A stretch of 64,000 nt of DNA. Source: Vitellaria paradoxa (lineage: Eukaryota; Streptophyta; Magnoliopsida; Ericales; Sapotaceae). The stretch covers positions 7,312,453 through 7,376,452 of the forward strand of contig CM034242.1 in NCBI GenBank assembly GCA_019916065.1, read 5' to 3'. Position numbers and translations under genes: made by a program. Below, piece after piece: positions 47,886 through 61,361 of this stretch. The notes beneath the pieces were generated by a model. The model was not told where the DNA came from, did not search any database, and saw only the letters and a program-made list of their open reading frames with translations. Within the stretch, counting starts at the first letter, position 1. Each line of letters opens with the position of its first letter.

Positions 47886-50800
47886 ATGCGAATTGCCGGA
47901 GCAATCGCCGACGTATTGGTGGCTCTGCCCTCCGCCGGCGGATTCAGGCATTCATACGCATACTCCGATTCCAAGTTCCTTCTTTCTTCCGGATTCATCA
48001 GAGTGAGCTTTCTACTTCCTCTCATCTAAGTTATCTAACATGCACTGAAACTCTACATGTTGTGTGCGCGTTGATGAACATTTCTGTGAGGCTCTGGTCT
48101 GGTTGGTTGCTGAGAAACTTAGGCAACGGAAACGAGAGCTGAAAAGGGTCAAGTTCTTATTCTATTTGAAATATTCTGCGGTCGCTGTAAACAATCCCAC
48201 GCTAGCTCTAGCGACTGTAGGTGCAAGTGCATCAAAGTAGTTTATAATCAGAGAACCGATATTCTAATGGAACGACTTGGAATTTGTTACAGCTGAGAAA
48301 TTGAAAACTTAAATCTTGCCTAGCATACGTTTATAACGTTGATTTTTTTTTTTAAATAAATTTTGTGTAAGTTAATTTAGTTTAAAAATGAAGAATCTAA
48401 ACCTCAAAAAGGTGAATGATGTCTAGAGAACTCAACTACAATGCCTTTTGCCTTGAAACAGTTTAATGCTAAGGTGTTTCATGGGCAACAATTTGAGCGC
48501 AGCAAGTGCTTGGCTGGGTGAAATTAGGTACCTTAGGAGTTGTTTATTGTTTTAGAAGAAGTTGGGAAAGAAAAATGAAATAAGCTATAATGATAAAGTA
48601 GAACAAAGTCTTCTACCAAGCAATCATCTGATCCATGTTTACTTACACTTGGACATGATGTGCACTTTCTAATGTACTAACGAAACCTTTGCCTTTCGTG
48701 TTCAGAATGGATTTTCTAGCAATTTCATCCAATAAATTGTTAATATTGATAGTTTTAATTTGTAGGGTATTCTGTATTAAAATTTAGGGGTAATTATACT
48801 TTATCCCCTTGGGGTTGGGCCAAAAAACACATAACCTTCTTTTAGTCTTAAAAGTCAACACATAGCCCCCTTGGAGCTTGGGTTAAAGTGATAAATTGAC
48901 GTAATCTGTTTAATTTAATTATATTTGTGTCTCACATGTCATGAAAGCTCATGTGATCATGTTAAAACAGCTCAATTCAACAAAACAAAGCCATAGTCTC
49001 AAATGAGTTAGGGTCGGCTACATGAATCCTCTGCTTCCATTCATTTTTGTCATGTTATTGTGCAAAAAAAAATTGTTGTTGAGAAAAATATATGTAAATT
49101 TGTCTAAGAATTTTGTAATAGATCTCTTTAAAAATGAAACAATATTTTTTGACATAAAAAATGAATGAAAATATCTATTTTTGTGGAAATCTTTTTTCTC
49201 AAAATAATTTTATACGTGGGCACAAATCTAGCTAAATTTCATAGATTCCCTCAATTTTGCACTTTAATTCAAATTACATAGGGATTTTGTGTTGACTTTT
49301 TAACTAGAGGAGAGTTGTGTGTTTTTGGGACAACCCCAAGGGGTTAAGGGGTGAATTGTTATTACCCTTAAAATTTAGCTTTCTAAAGCCTGTTTGAGCA
49401 ATCTAGATTTGGATTGTTGATTGCGATTGGTGGTGTTTTGTTTCCTTAGTAAGATGAGGATGCTGATATATGAAAAGGAAAAGGGGGGGGGGGAATCCAC
49501 TGTGTGGTTTAAAGTTATCTTTATGGGTGCGTTCCTTTTGAATGAAAATCCTGTTTTACTTGTTTATTTGATACTTGAATCTCAGTATGCTTACTAAATT
49601 GTCTAAATAAATTATTTAGACTTACAGTTCCAATAAAACGTTGATGCTCAAAGAATGGTTCGCTAATCTGTCTTTTTGCTTTTACCACTCTGCGTCATTG
49701 AATTTTATTATGCTCTAATTTGCTACTGTGAAAATATAGGAAGAGAAAAGAACCAAAAAATTTAGTATCTCAGTTAATGAAACTTCATTACCTGTGTCAT
49801 AGGTAAAGAGAAACTTCACTTCATTGAGCCTAATACAAGTTTTTGACAAAGTTGAGAAGACTGAACTTCATTCTTTTTTCAATTTTATTGATAATCAAAA
49901 CTTGGGGTGAAGAGATTTTTAGAAGAGATATTTGAGCTAGATTGCATGCTTCCATACAATCCTTCTGATTTTGATGTAGAAAATTACAATAAGGGGCCGT
50001 CATGTGGAGAATCCTGCTCTGCTTTGCTCCTACTTTTGCTTGAGGCTTAGATACCCAAAAAAAAAAAATAGTGGTTCAGTGTTTAATTTCAATACTCTTT
50101 AATCCAATCTTTGTAGATGTCTCCTTCTGGTGTTCTCACACTTCTCATTTGTTTTGTAGAGCTTTCCTTCATATTCCGTTCCTAAGCTAGGAATCGGACC
50201 AGGCAAGTCCCAAGCAAGAAGCTTAACAGTAAGAGCATCGGGTGATTCAGGCGGTGATTGGGCACCAGTTGCTCCACTTCAGTTGGATTCCCCAGTCGGC
50301 CAGCTGTTGGCGCAGATACTGCAAACTCATCCCCATCTGCTTCCTGCAGCCATTGATCAGCAGCTTGAGAACCTTCAAGCTGAAAGAGATGCCCAGAGAG
50401 AAGAAACTCAACCTTCGTCCCAAGATCTCCTCCTCTACAAGTAAGTAGTTTGATCTCCTCACACAGATGCACACGATATTCTGCCTGTTTAATAGCACTG
50501 ACATGTATTTTTTATTTATTTCAAATCAGGTTTGATGATAACCACATTCTTTGTAGGTATACATAAGTTGGTTGCATCACTCGTTCCATTGACAAGTTCA
50601 CATCCTTGTCAATTTTCTCATTTTCATTAACCCCATCCTGAAAGTTAAAATAACCATTTAGCTATAAGATTTCATAAAAATTTCCTTATTATTATTATTA
50701 TTATTATTTTGGTCTGTTTGTTTGACATTCCCTTACTATATGATTCAATTGCTTGTAGTAATTGATCAATGTAACCGAGAAACATGGTTTCAGGAGAATA

Positions 50801-51610
50801 GCTGAAGTCAAGGAGAAGGAAAGACAGAAGACATTGGAGGAGATAATATACTGTCTGATTGTACAAAAATTTGTAGACAACAGCATTTCAATGATCCCGA
50901 GGATATCAGCAACCTCAGATCCTACTGGCAAGGTAGATTTTTGGCCAAATCAAGAACATAAACTAGAGTCTGTCCACTCCCCAGAAGCATTCGAGATGAT
51001 ACTGAGCCACTTATCTCTCATTCTCGGAGAGCGGGTTGTGGGACCCCTTGACATGGTCGTCCAGATAAGCAAAATTAAACTTGGAAAGCTATACGCTGCT
51101 TCTATTATGTACGGTTATTTCCTGAAACGGGTTGATCAGAGGTTCCAACTTGAGAGATCCATGAACACCCTCCCCAAGGGTTTTACTGACAAGCGAGGGA
51201 AGCTCGAAGATCTAGCACCAAGAAACCAGATTTGGGATCCAGATTCGTTGATACGGATTCTACCAGACGATGCTGATGGAGGAGGTGGCGGGCTAACTGA
51301 TTCTAGGGAGGAGAAGTCGTATAGATTGAGATCCTACGTGATGTATTTAGATGCGGAGACGCTCCAGAGATACGCGACCATAAGATCCAAGGAAGCTCTT
51401 TCTTTGATCGAGAAGCAGACGCAGGCACTGTTTGGAAGGCCGGACATCAGGATTGCCGAGGATGGTTCCCTGGATGCGTCTAACGACGAGGTTGTCGCTA
51501 TTACGTTCTCCGGATTGACAATGCTGGTGCTGGAGGCAGTTGCATTTGGGTCATTTCTGTGGGATGCTGAAGGCTATGTTGAATCCAAGTACAACTTCCT
51601 TAAAAGCTAG
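47886..51610 (+). CDS. DUF760 plastid protein (At3g17800-like)
   Basis: Relative of the Arabidopsis 'UV-B-induced protein At3g17800', a predicted chloroplast protein with two DUF760 domains and no known reaction. Three exons, 47886-48002, 50160-50440 and 50794-51610, give 404 aa; junction frames close exactly. The N-terminus (MRIAGAIADV...) is basic and Ser-rich with almost no acidic residues, fitting a transit peptide of about 65 residues. First domain: APLQLDSPVGQLL through YFLKRVDQRFQLE. Second domain: LRSYVMYLDAETLQRYA through AVAFGSFLWDAEG. A Gly/Asp-rich linker separates them. The first intron (2.16 kb) carries a Mutator-like MITE. Confidence 0.9.
48788..49367. mobile_element. Mutator-like MITE in DUF760 intron 1
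   Basis: 580 bp with inverted ends that can be followed for more than 50 bases (GGGTAATTATACTTTATCCC against GGGTAATAACAATTCACCCC, then CCTTGGGGTT). It is flanked by a perfect 11-bp repeat, TTAAAATTTAG (48777-48787 and 49368-49378), the duplication size typical of Mutator-like elements. No ORF. An internal stretch near 49010 (GGGTCGGCTACATGAATCC) is a common dispersed plant motif. Confidence 0.8.
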
Positions 51611-52589
51611 ACAAGAGGTTTCTGTTCATGGTATATAGTTGTCAAATGATGTTCTCTTTCAGCTTTCTGAGTTGTAGTGCTTGTAGAAGAAAGGTCCCCT
51701 GAGCATCACTGAATGTAAATACCTTCCAGTTTTTGTGTGCTCGTCTCTGTGGAGAGTTTTTCCTTAGTGGGATAATTATATATTTTTGAAACATATTGGT
51801 TGTGTATTTTTAGGGATAAAATCGTGTCTGTTTGGAGGGCAACTTTTGGCCAAAAAAAAAAAAAAAATCGTAGATAAATTTTGAATTGTTGAGTGTTTGG
51901 CGTGTTCTTCAAAAAGTGTGAAAAAATTGGTAAAAATTAGAGATTTTTAATTTATAGAAAGTTAAAAAAGTTAGAGATTTTTGTCAAATTTAGCACTCCA
52001 AACGCCTTAATATATTTGAATTCTTTTAGGTTATATTTGGATTAAGAATTTATCAAGAGAAAAATAAAAAGATAAGGATTCAAAATCATTCATATTTTAA
52101 TTTATTATAAAAAAAAATGGAGGAGAAAAAAATCATAAAATTTAAGAAATTAAAAATAATTAAATTAAAAAATTAATTTATTGATAAATGTCTTTTAATT
52201 TTTATATATTTTAATATATTTTAAAAATATAATAAAAGATATTATTAATAAATTAATATTTAAGTTTAATTATTTTAAATTTTCCAAAAATAACTTGCTT
52301 TATTTTCTAAACACCAACGATAATCACAAAAAATTGAAAAAGGAGTGAGGAACGTTAAATGCGAATCAATAAAATTCTGGGATAGGTAATTAGGTAATGT
52401 GACGTAACCCAAAATGGAAAAGAAAAGGAAATCAATCATCTACTAAATAAAAACTCTGTGGTGGCAGAAGTGTAATTTCGTGGAGCCACAAAGGTGTTTT
52501 CGTCATTTAAATTAACAACACAAACAACGACAGCCTGTACGGATTTCCTCCGTCCTGTGTCCGACGATTCATTTCCATTACTAGTGGTG
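51611..52589. other. Spacer between DUF760 and XTH genes
   Basis: Contains the DUF760 3' UTR, a possible MITE near 51826-52007 (inverted GTTTGGAG... ends, no clear duplication) and the XTH upstream region. No other gene. Confidence 0.6.
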
Positions 52590-52596
52590 TATATAA
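52590..52596 (+). promoter_or_regulatory. TATA box of the XTH gene
   Basis: TATATAA lies 85 bases before the XTH ATG, in a sensible place for a start site near 52620 and a ~60-base leader. Confidence 0.6.
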
Positions 52597-52680
52597 GGCT
52601 GAGCGATGCTTTGGTTAGGGTGTGAGAGAAAGCGGAGGAAAGAGAGAGCTTAAACAAAGACAAGAAAAGAAACGAAAAAA

Positions 52681-53665
52681 ATGGACTCTTTACATTCTCT
52701 CTCCCAGAAGATGAGTCCCCTCTCTCTCCTCTTCTCCGTGTTTTCTCTCCCCTTCATCGCCGCAGCTTTCAACCTCCCAACCATGACCTTCAAAGAAGGC
52801 TACACCCCTCTCTTCAGCGACTTCAACATCCATCGCTCCGACGATGACAGGACCGTCTCTCTCCTCCTCAACCGCTTCTCCGGTACCCTCCTATCTCTCT
52901 CTCTCTCTCTCAACATGCATACATATATATATATATATATGTATATGTATATACGGATCATGTATAAATGTTTATAATATTGATTAATACGGTTGATACC
53001 CATCAAAATTCATTATTTTCTTTTCTTTGTTCCTTCAGGGTCTGGTTTTATTTCCTCGGATTACTACAATTATGGTCTCTTCAGTGCAAGAATCAAGCTG
53101 CCGTCTAATTACTCTGCCGGTATTGTCGTTGCATTTTATGTAAGTTCAAATGATTTTATATTGAAGAAACACTTGTGTCCGTGCATTTATATATATATAT
53201 ATATATACACACACGTGTGTATGTATGTATTATTATTATTATTATGTGTTTTTGTTGGTTTAAAATTCATGGATTCTATAGCTACATTGAAACCTATGAT
53301 TATGAACCCTGAATCAAATAATGAAGTATTTTTCCTTAAACATATTAAAGTGGTGTGCACATATTTTGCAATTATTATTATTTTTTTCCCTAGAATGATC
53401 TTGGCTCCCATTATATATATATATATATATATTTGGTGTTGTGGGTGCAGACATCAAATGGAGACATATTTGAGAAAACCCATGATGAATTAGACATTGA
53501 GTTCTTAGGTAACGCCCCGGGCAAGCCATGGAGGTTTCAGACGAACTTGTACGGTAATGGAAGCACAAACCGGGGCAGGGAAGAGAGGTACAGCTTGTGG
53601 TTCGATCCAGCCAAAGAGTTTCACAGATACAGCATTCTCTGGACCTCCAAAAACATCATGTAAGC

Positions 53666-53701
<36 letters not shown>

Positions 53702-56700
53702 ATGATCACCTCATCTTTTCCTTTAATTGTCTTTCCTTTTCTTTGAACAAAGTTTTTGAGCAAGTCACCTACGGTTTGGTGATGACAAATCGAATTTTAA
53801 TTCTGCTCGAATTCGTAGAGTCATAATAGATTCGGGTTTTAAGTTCACAAATTGATTTGGATCAATTCCTCTAATTTAAAATGAATTCATTAGCATAATG
53901 TTCCATTAATTTAAAATATATGAATCATAGTGATAACACTTACCAAAAAAAAATCATTATGACTACTATATATAAGTCACATGAGCATTTTCAAATTACT
54001 TTTCTGTAGACATAATGATTAATATATATACATATATATGTATAGAATTTTTATACAAAATTTGTATATAGAGTAATGTGAGTTACGTGATAACTTGTCT
54101 ATTTCAACATCTGATATTATATTAAAAAAAATTTCGTTTGAAGTTTTAAAATTTTTTAAAATTTTAAGAAAAAAATTCTATAAAATTTTGACTTTCTTCT
54201 ATTAAATCTCATTATTAGGTACTTTTATATTAACTTTTAATTTTTTTTAAACTTTTTTAAACTCTAAAAGCGAAGTATTAAATAACTTTTTTGTAAGCGC
54301 TGTAATTATTTTCCGGATTTATGCTTGTTTTCGCTTCTGCTTCACTTCTGAATTATGTGACTTAATCCATTCTACTATGCGCTTTCTGACCTCACTCATT
54401 GATAGGAAACCTAGCTTATGTTCTGGGTTGGCTTGTGAGTTTAGGAGGTAAAAAAAAAAAAAAAAGAAAATGATAGAAACTATTAATTGCAATCGAACTG
54501 AAAAAATTGTTAAAGAGTTTAAGAGAGAAAAGATAATGATTTTATTTCTTTTTATTTGCAAGTTTGAGAATAAGTGAAAGGAATAGACAGTGTAAAGTGT
54601 GTATTTGTTGTTTTACCATCTAATCCTTTAAGAAGTTAGAGGTTTAACAATTTATTTAGTGTTAGGATATGTTTGTAATTTTTTTTATTATTTTTAATTT
54701 TATAGGCAAATATGTTATTCTAAAATTTTCATTAATTTATTTTTCTCTTCCCTCTATTTCATCCAAAACTCCCACTTTTGAGAGGATGAAAATTTTAAAA
54801 TTTTAATTAACACTCACCTTTTATTTTTTTTTTCCTATTTCTTTCCATTACTTTTTTTTTTTTTTATACAAAAACTCGCAAATGGAAGATGAACTCTAAA
54901 ATTTTTTCTTCTATTCTTTTATTCCCTTTTCACTCTATTCAAACGGGTTGTAAAAGTTTTTGTTTATTTTTATCTATTCGTTTTTGTCACTAAATTCTAG
55001 TTTTTATTCAAAAAAAATATTACATATATATATTTTTCTTTAGATTTGATTGCTAGTTTTATTAATTAAAATAATTTTTGTTATTTCTTAGAGTGCATTG
55101 TTAATTTTTTACACTCATAATTTTTCACATTTTTTACTCCACTTTAAAAAATTTACATTTAACCCTTCAAGAGCAAAATGCTGGTTAATATATAGGGAGT
55201 AAATCTCTTTTATAGTGAAATTTGTTTGCAATTCTTAAATATTGGGAACTCAACAATGAGGATGTTACAAGTTTGGACCAAAAAGGAATTTCATTATAAA
55301 AGAGATTTACTCCCTATATATTAAGGAGCATGGAAGAGCATTCACAAGCTAATTAATTTAGTAATTAAGATAGACGATCAACTAGGTAACACTTTTTATT
55401 TTCACTTAAATTGTTATATTCTCCCTTTATCATTTGGACAGCTGGGGCATTCTCATCACAATACTAACTGCATAATGTTTGTTTTGGGGGAAAAGGGGAA
55501 GGATGGTAAAGGGAAAAGGGAAAAAGGGTGGAATGGAAATATTTTTCTTTGCTTGGTTTCAAAGGATATAAAGGAGAGGAATAAAGAGAAAAAGGAAAAA
55601 AAAAAAAAAAAACAAAATTCATCCTTTCAAATGGAGGAAAAACTTGAAAAATTAAAACAAAATTATAATTTTGCCACACTCATATTTTATTTAAGAATAT
55701 AGGGAGTGTTTACAGTGATAAGAAATGATAAAATTTGATAAAAATTTTGAATTCATAATTTGTATAGTGAGATAAAAAATAAATAACTTTTAAAAATTTT
55801 AAATATTTTTCTGTAATTTTCGAAGTTTCAAGCAGAGCCACAACAATAAATATGATATCAGTGATCATTTTTCTTGCTTACCCCTTTTCTTTGCTTTCCA
55901 ACTAAGAAAATTTTATATATATTTACTTTTTTCATCTGCAATACCAAACAAGGGAAAGGAAAGAGACTTTTCAATATATAAGAGAGGAATTGATTGATGA
56001 AGCAAATTAGGTATAAAATCACCACTTTAATTTTAGAATTCTGCCAGCTGGTGGAAGTCAATACATATATATACATTTACAAAATTCATCCACATATGGC
56101 TTTTTGGTCCCGTTGTCGTTATTCCCTAAACATAATAATAATTATAAATCATTATATAAATAAAATAAATATTAAATTTATTATAAAAATTATATATGTT
56201 AAATAAATATATATATATTAAATAAATATTTAAACTAGCATAAAATAAGCTAAAAATCGTCATATTTGTTTTGTCTATTTAGTATTTCTATATCTTTTTT
56301 GGATGAGACAAGTGAAACGTATACCTGCTGAATAAGAGTAATTTTGATATTCCAAATACATATTAGAATTTATATTTAAATAAAAAAATAATTCCAAATC
56401 TCATTTCCTTGAAATCTTTTGCCTCCAATTAATAAACTAAAAATAAAATAAAATCCCTTGTTATTTGTTTAACATATAAACATTTTCAGATTCTACGTGG
56501 ATGAAGTTCCGATCAGATATGTGGTGCGCAGCGACGCCATGGGCGGCGACTACCCGTCAAAGCCAATGTCATTGTACGCCACTATATGGGACGCCTCCAC
56601 CTGGGCCACCTCCGGCGGCAAACACAAAGTCAATTACAAGTTCCAGCCTTTCGTCTCCGAATTCAAGGACCTCGTCCTCGAAGGCTGTGCCGTCGACCCC

Positions 56701-57015
56701 ATCCAGCAAGTCCCCACCACCCGCTGCGACGACAAGTCCGCCGAGCTCGAGGACGCCGACTACGCCACCATCACCCCCGACCGCCGCAACGCCATGACCT
56801 GGTTCCGCCGGAAATACATGTATTATTCTTACTGTTTCGATACAATCAGGTACCCGGTGCCGCCGCCGGAGTGTCCCGCCTTCTCGCCGGAGCGCCACCA
56901 ATTTAAAGAAACCGGACGTCTGAGGGACGCATTTAAGACAAAGGTCCGCCGTCGCCGGGGCCCAAGCCGGAGAAGCCAACTCCCGGATATTTCCGGAGCC
57001 ACCGCCGCCGCGTGA
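52681..57015 (+). CDS. Xyloglucan endotransglucosylase/hydrolase, group III
   Basis: Secreted GH16 enzyme that cuts and rejoins xyloglucan in the cell wall, closest to the XTH27-30 (group III-B) set. Four exons, 52681-52882, 53039-53139, 53451-53659 and 56490-57015, give 345 aa. Signal peptide from Met1 or from Met11 (MSPLSLLFSVF...). The catalytic motif is HDELDIEFLG with both glutamates and the middle Asp present, followed by a potential N-glycosylation site (NGST). Then WFDPAKEFHRYSILW, MSLYATIWDASTWAT and the XET C-terminal part with YMYYSYCFDTIRYPVPPPEC. It ends in an Arg-rich tail (KVRRRRGPSRR) seen in this group. Exon 4 is GC-rich compared with its surroundings. Intron 3 is 2.8 kb and AT-rich. 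Confidence 0.94.
55185..55324. repeat. 140-bp palindromic element in XTH intron 3
   Basis: Arms of about 38 bases (55185-55222 and 55287-55324) are near-perfect inverted copies of TTAATATATAGGGAGTAAAT... with one or two mismatches, around a 64-base centre. Likely a small MITE. Confidence 0.75.
55702..55839. mobile_element. Member of the 130-170-bp MITE-like family
   Basis: GGGAGTGTTTACAGTGATAA at the left and AAGCAGAGCC at the right, with the shared TAATTTGTATAGTGAGATAA core. Compare 45536-45703. Confidence 0.5.
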
Positions 57016-57163
57016 TACATTTATCATGTATGCATTTATTCTTTTTATTTTATTTTTGTTTTTTTAAGCGTGAGATTTTAGTGGTGATGGTTTTTGATTG
57101 CATAATTGGTATATATTTAGTGTTTGCTAAATAATTGACTTTACATTTCTTCTTTTGTTGGTT

Positions 57164-57307
57164 TTATTTAGGATTAATTATATTTAATATTCTTAAATTA
57201 TAGTCTGATGTCTATATAAATACCCTCAAAATATTTTATTTAGGATTAATTATATTTAATATTCTTAAATTATAGTCTGGTGTCTACATAAATACCCTCA
57301 AAATATT
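57164..57307. repeat. 72-bp tandem duplication 3' of XTH
   Basis: Two adjacent copies (57164-57235 and 57236-57307) beginning TTATTTAGGATTAATTATAT differ at two positions. They may lie in the XTH 3' UTR. Confidence 0.9.
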
Positions 57308-57554
57308 ACAAGGGTAACTTAGAATTCGTTTGACGCAGTGAAAAATAATAAAAAAATAACAAAAAATATGATTTGAAAAAATTTTTGGCGTTTGATACAC
57401 ACATCTCAAATCGTATTTTTTAGAGATGAACAGTAATATTCATGTTCCGACAGATTGAATTTTTGTTTGGAGGGTTTCAAAATTTTATATTAGTCACGAT
57501 TTCTTTGCAGATCAAATCGGACTCGAATCGCCATTAGCATTGGAACGGTTTATG

Positions 57555-57696
57555 GTGATCAATTTGAACGGAAGTTGATAGTGCCAAATTGTCGGAGTGG
57601 TTTGCAGTGATCTATTTGAACAAAAGTTAACAGTGCCAAACTGTCGAAACGGTTTAGTACAAACCACAAACTGTCGAAACGGTTTAGTACAAACCA
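57555..57696. repeat. Nested short tandem repeats
   Basis: A 52-bp unit (GTGATC...TTTGAAC...AGTGCCAAA) occurs twice from 57555. Its end then expands into a perfect 30-bp duplication (57637-57666 and 57667-57696) starting CAAACTGTCGAAACGG. Confidence 0.85.
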
Positions 57697-60575
57697 TTTA
57701 GACGATGTTGTACTATTATGTTTTATATTTTATCCTTCCATGCAAGCGTCCAAACAATTTATATAATTCATCAAAACAAATCCGAAAAAATTAGTTATAG
57801 TGAGTGTTATTCGGTAGTTTGGGAGTTTGCAGTGAGAATAGCAAAAAATTTTTTTACAATTTGATTAACTGAATTCTAATTATCAATTTTTTTTAAGGTA
57901 TTGAACTTTTTTTGAATTTCGAAAAGGTAGAAAAGTATAAAAATATAATAGAGATTTTCAAATATTTTTAACAAATTTTGCTGCACCAAAAAGTCCCTTA
58001 AGTTACACTACTACTTCTTGAATTTTGATAGAATTTTACTTAGTTCTTTAACTAAAAAAATATTATATTTGTACGCTGTCGCATGTTTTTCTTTTTTATT
58101 TTGATATACCAATTATATAGTTTGACTTTTCGTTAAGCATATGTTAGAAAGAATAAACAACTTTACCACCCAAAAACAATTATAAAAAAAAATATTTATA
58201 ATACCAACAATGCTTTTTTTTTTTTGATATATTGACTATAAAATAGTTATTTCCTTCTATGGAATTGTAACTAATTAATGTGTGTGTTTTAAATACTTAA
58301 TGTAAGAATGACATCTTTTATCCGTGATATAATTAATTAATGAGTGTGGGTTTTAAGGATCGAAGTTAGAAAGGAAATTCAGCGACTGATATATAAAAAA
58401 TCAACGATCTTAAATGGTCTTGATTTTCTTGTAAATGATTTGATCGCTTTAATTTAATTTGATTTTCTTCAAATAATTTAATGATTCTGATCTCCTAACG
58501 ATTTAATGATCTATATCAATATCATTAATTTTGTACGCATCAGTCGCTAAAGTGCGTTTTACATTTCAAATCCTGAAACCCCTAAGGTTGCATTTGTTTG
58601 AGGGATTGAATGATGGGGGATAAGTAATACCGTGAGACCCACTGATAAGATTGGATAAAAGATGAGATTAATTTTTTATATGGGATTATTTTTTTGGTGT
58701 TTGGTTAGTGGAATATAAAGTGGGATAAAAGATGTGATTTAATATGTGATGTAATAGAAAATAATTTTGGACCTTTAAATTTTGGAGGGAAGCAATCTGG
58801 AGAGGGGAGGATAACTCATCCCACACCCCCCATGAGATAATTTATCTCACAAATTCCTTCTTTATTCATCCAATTCGTGAGATCCACGGATATCAAACAA
58901 ACACTTCATTACTCCTCCAATCCGTGGAACCCACGGATTACTCATCCAATCTCACATCTTTATCCTCCAAACAAACGCTCCCTAAGTGGATTAGTTCAGT
59001 TGGACTTTTGAGAAGTCAAGTATTTGGTCACAATAAGGACGGTAAGGTTAGCAGGGGAAAAGCCTGTAAATTTCTGCCATGCTTGTTAAAGGCCAGGTGC
59101 GGGTGATACCAAGTGAGATTCAATGCTAAAATTTATTTTGCAGAAAATCTTTGTTGCTCTTTTTTTTAATTAGCTATTTAGTTTTCTACACCAACATAAC
59201 GATGTTTCTAAGTGATAGAATTTGCCACCCAAAAAAAAAATTATATTTTTGTCTATTTTTGTTAAATAAATAAATTTAAAATTACAAAACTTTTCATTAA
59301 TGGTGTTGGATTAGGATATATTTATGATGGTTGAAATTTTTTATTTCAAAAAAAAAAAATTAAACTATGATATTTATATAAGAACGTAACAAGTGATGCT
59401 GAAAGTCATTGTATAAGGGGTGGCTGTGTAATTGACTTTTTTCAATTAAATGAAAGAGTAGAATTGAAATAATCTAAAAGCTAACGAATTGGGGGCCGTT
59501 ACTGTCATCAACCTTTCTATTTATTCAAGTCGTCATTTTTTTTTTTTTTTTGAGAAAACAAAAAATCAATGGATTTTTTATTCTAGTTGGATGGTAATTA
59601 ATTTTGTTTATGCAAATTCTTTATATGATATATACATATATAATCTTTAATTATGTAACCAAACAATTATTACAAAAGTCTTGTAAAATTAACTCTGAAG
59701 TTTCAAAATTTTAATAAAGTTCTTCGATGACGTGTTCGACCAACTGGAGAAGGTCTGCTGGCATGGTTGGATAGTTATCTTAGTAATAGTGATGTCTTCA
59801 ATTCCTTAATTTCTCGCTTGAATCTAAGAACATATGGCCAGTCAAACGAGGTTACGCTAAACGCCTCTCCAATAGTCATGTTAGCACTAATAGATAATAA
59901 GGGTGAGATCGGGAATAAAATTAGCAAAATTTTAGTAAGGCAAAGTTGTACTTACTTTTATCTTTGAACCTTTCCTTATTTATAATTTTCTAAGCATGTG
60001 TATGTTTGCTGCATAGGATGAGTAGGACCACATCGCGAGAATAATTGGTAGTGGAGCCAAAATTTTTGGAATCGTGAAAGGAGGAGCAGGCATACTACTT
60101 GTACCTTTATAAAAAGTGGTAACAAATTGTCTCGCTTAAATGGTTGCCAAGTATTCCCTTATGAATGCATACCACGTGCAAGGACAATGTCACATGGATG
60201 TTGGTGAGGTCAGTTAACTCTATTAGCCAATAAAAAATTTCTAAATTTTTTTCTATATTTAAAATATTTTGATAACTTTGACCCCATTAAAATTTTGTAG
60301 TTACTGTTTAAATTTTTATATGACCACAACATTTAAAATTCCGGGAGCTGCCACTGGCCACGTATCCGAACAATCCCTCCAAAACTCCATTTTGGATACT
60401 TTCTTGAAACCTGAATGGTTACTAAATATATATACATATGTGTGTATAAAAGGAAATAGTTTTTTATGGACTCTATTCCTATATATATCTGCAAATAATG
60501 GTCCAGTTCCATCCTTTCTCCTCCAAGCATTTAAACCAGTTCAAGTCACAATTTGAGCAACTCCTAAAACTTCTG

Positions 60576-60608
<33 letters not shown>

Positions 60609-61361
60609 ATAAACTGTAATATGACCTTTCAACTTTTTACTTCTTACAAACTAAATGAAAAATTCTATTAAAAAAAATATAAAATCCAAGCAGCCCCACT
60701 TAATCTAATCCAAACACTCCCCAGAAGAAGGCTAGGATTATTGGGAAACCCAACCCATTCAACTCCTCTGTCTGAAGGTAACAAAAACCAGACGGCTAAA
60801 ATTTTCTTTATTGGCAACACAATCTTTGTATGCTGGAATATTATAAGAAGAAAATAAAAAGATTTGATTGCCTAATGACTTGGATCGATCATAATGATGT
60901 TTTGAGGCATTGCAAGAAGTCAAAGAAACCAGATAAAATCCTCAAAAAGAATCACAGATTCCTCACTTTCTGAAAATGCCTAGAATGAAGTACCAATCTC
61001 AATACATTCTGATTCTGCCGTGTGTAGAATAAACCCTTAAATGAAGTAATACACACATATATAAATGGAGACGAAGATCCTGCTTAAAATTTATTGCATT
61101 CTCAATTCTCCTCCAAGAAGCAGCCAGCTAGCCGGAAGTTCAAAAACAAATCAACTTCAAATTTCTATTCCCATGTCTCTAATTACAAAGAATTGTGTTA
61201 TATAAGGCCTCCCACTATGGACATCCCAAATCTAAACAAGAATCAAGGAATAAGAACAAAGCTAATGAATTCATTACAAGTTGCCGAAAAAACACTTGGG
61301 ATTTATTTGGGCTCGATCCATCGATCGATCAAGCAGCAGAACGAATGCACACAAATGAAAA
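57697..61361. other. Spacer between XTH and CSLD genes
   Basis: Gene-free and AT-rich, apart from the MITE at 58586-58982. An (ATT)n run lies near 60578-60606. 61080-61361 is the probable CSLD 3' UTR. 59700-59960 has a more balanced composition, but no recognisable protein frame. Confidence 0.6.
58586..58982. mobile_element. Tourist-like MITE
   Basis: 397 bp flanked by TAA (58583-58585 and 58983-58985). The left end GGTTGCATTTGTTTGAGGGA pairs with the right end, whose reverse complement is GGGAGCGTTTGTTTGGAGGA. A degraded relative lies at about 20290-20628. Confidence 0.85.

Noticed and set aside
50762..50793. Extension of DUF760 exon 3 upstream
   Set aside because: The open frame continues left, but the TTTCAG acceptor at 50788-50793 restores the family sequence YK/RIAEV exactly, so the exon starts at 50794.
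56569..57027. 152-codon minus-strand frame across XTH exon 4
   Set aside because: Antisense shadow of a GC-rich coding exon; the plus strand encodes recognised XTH motifs.
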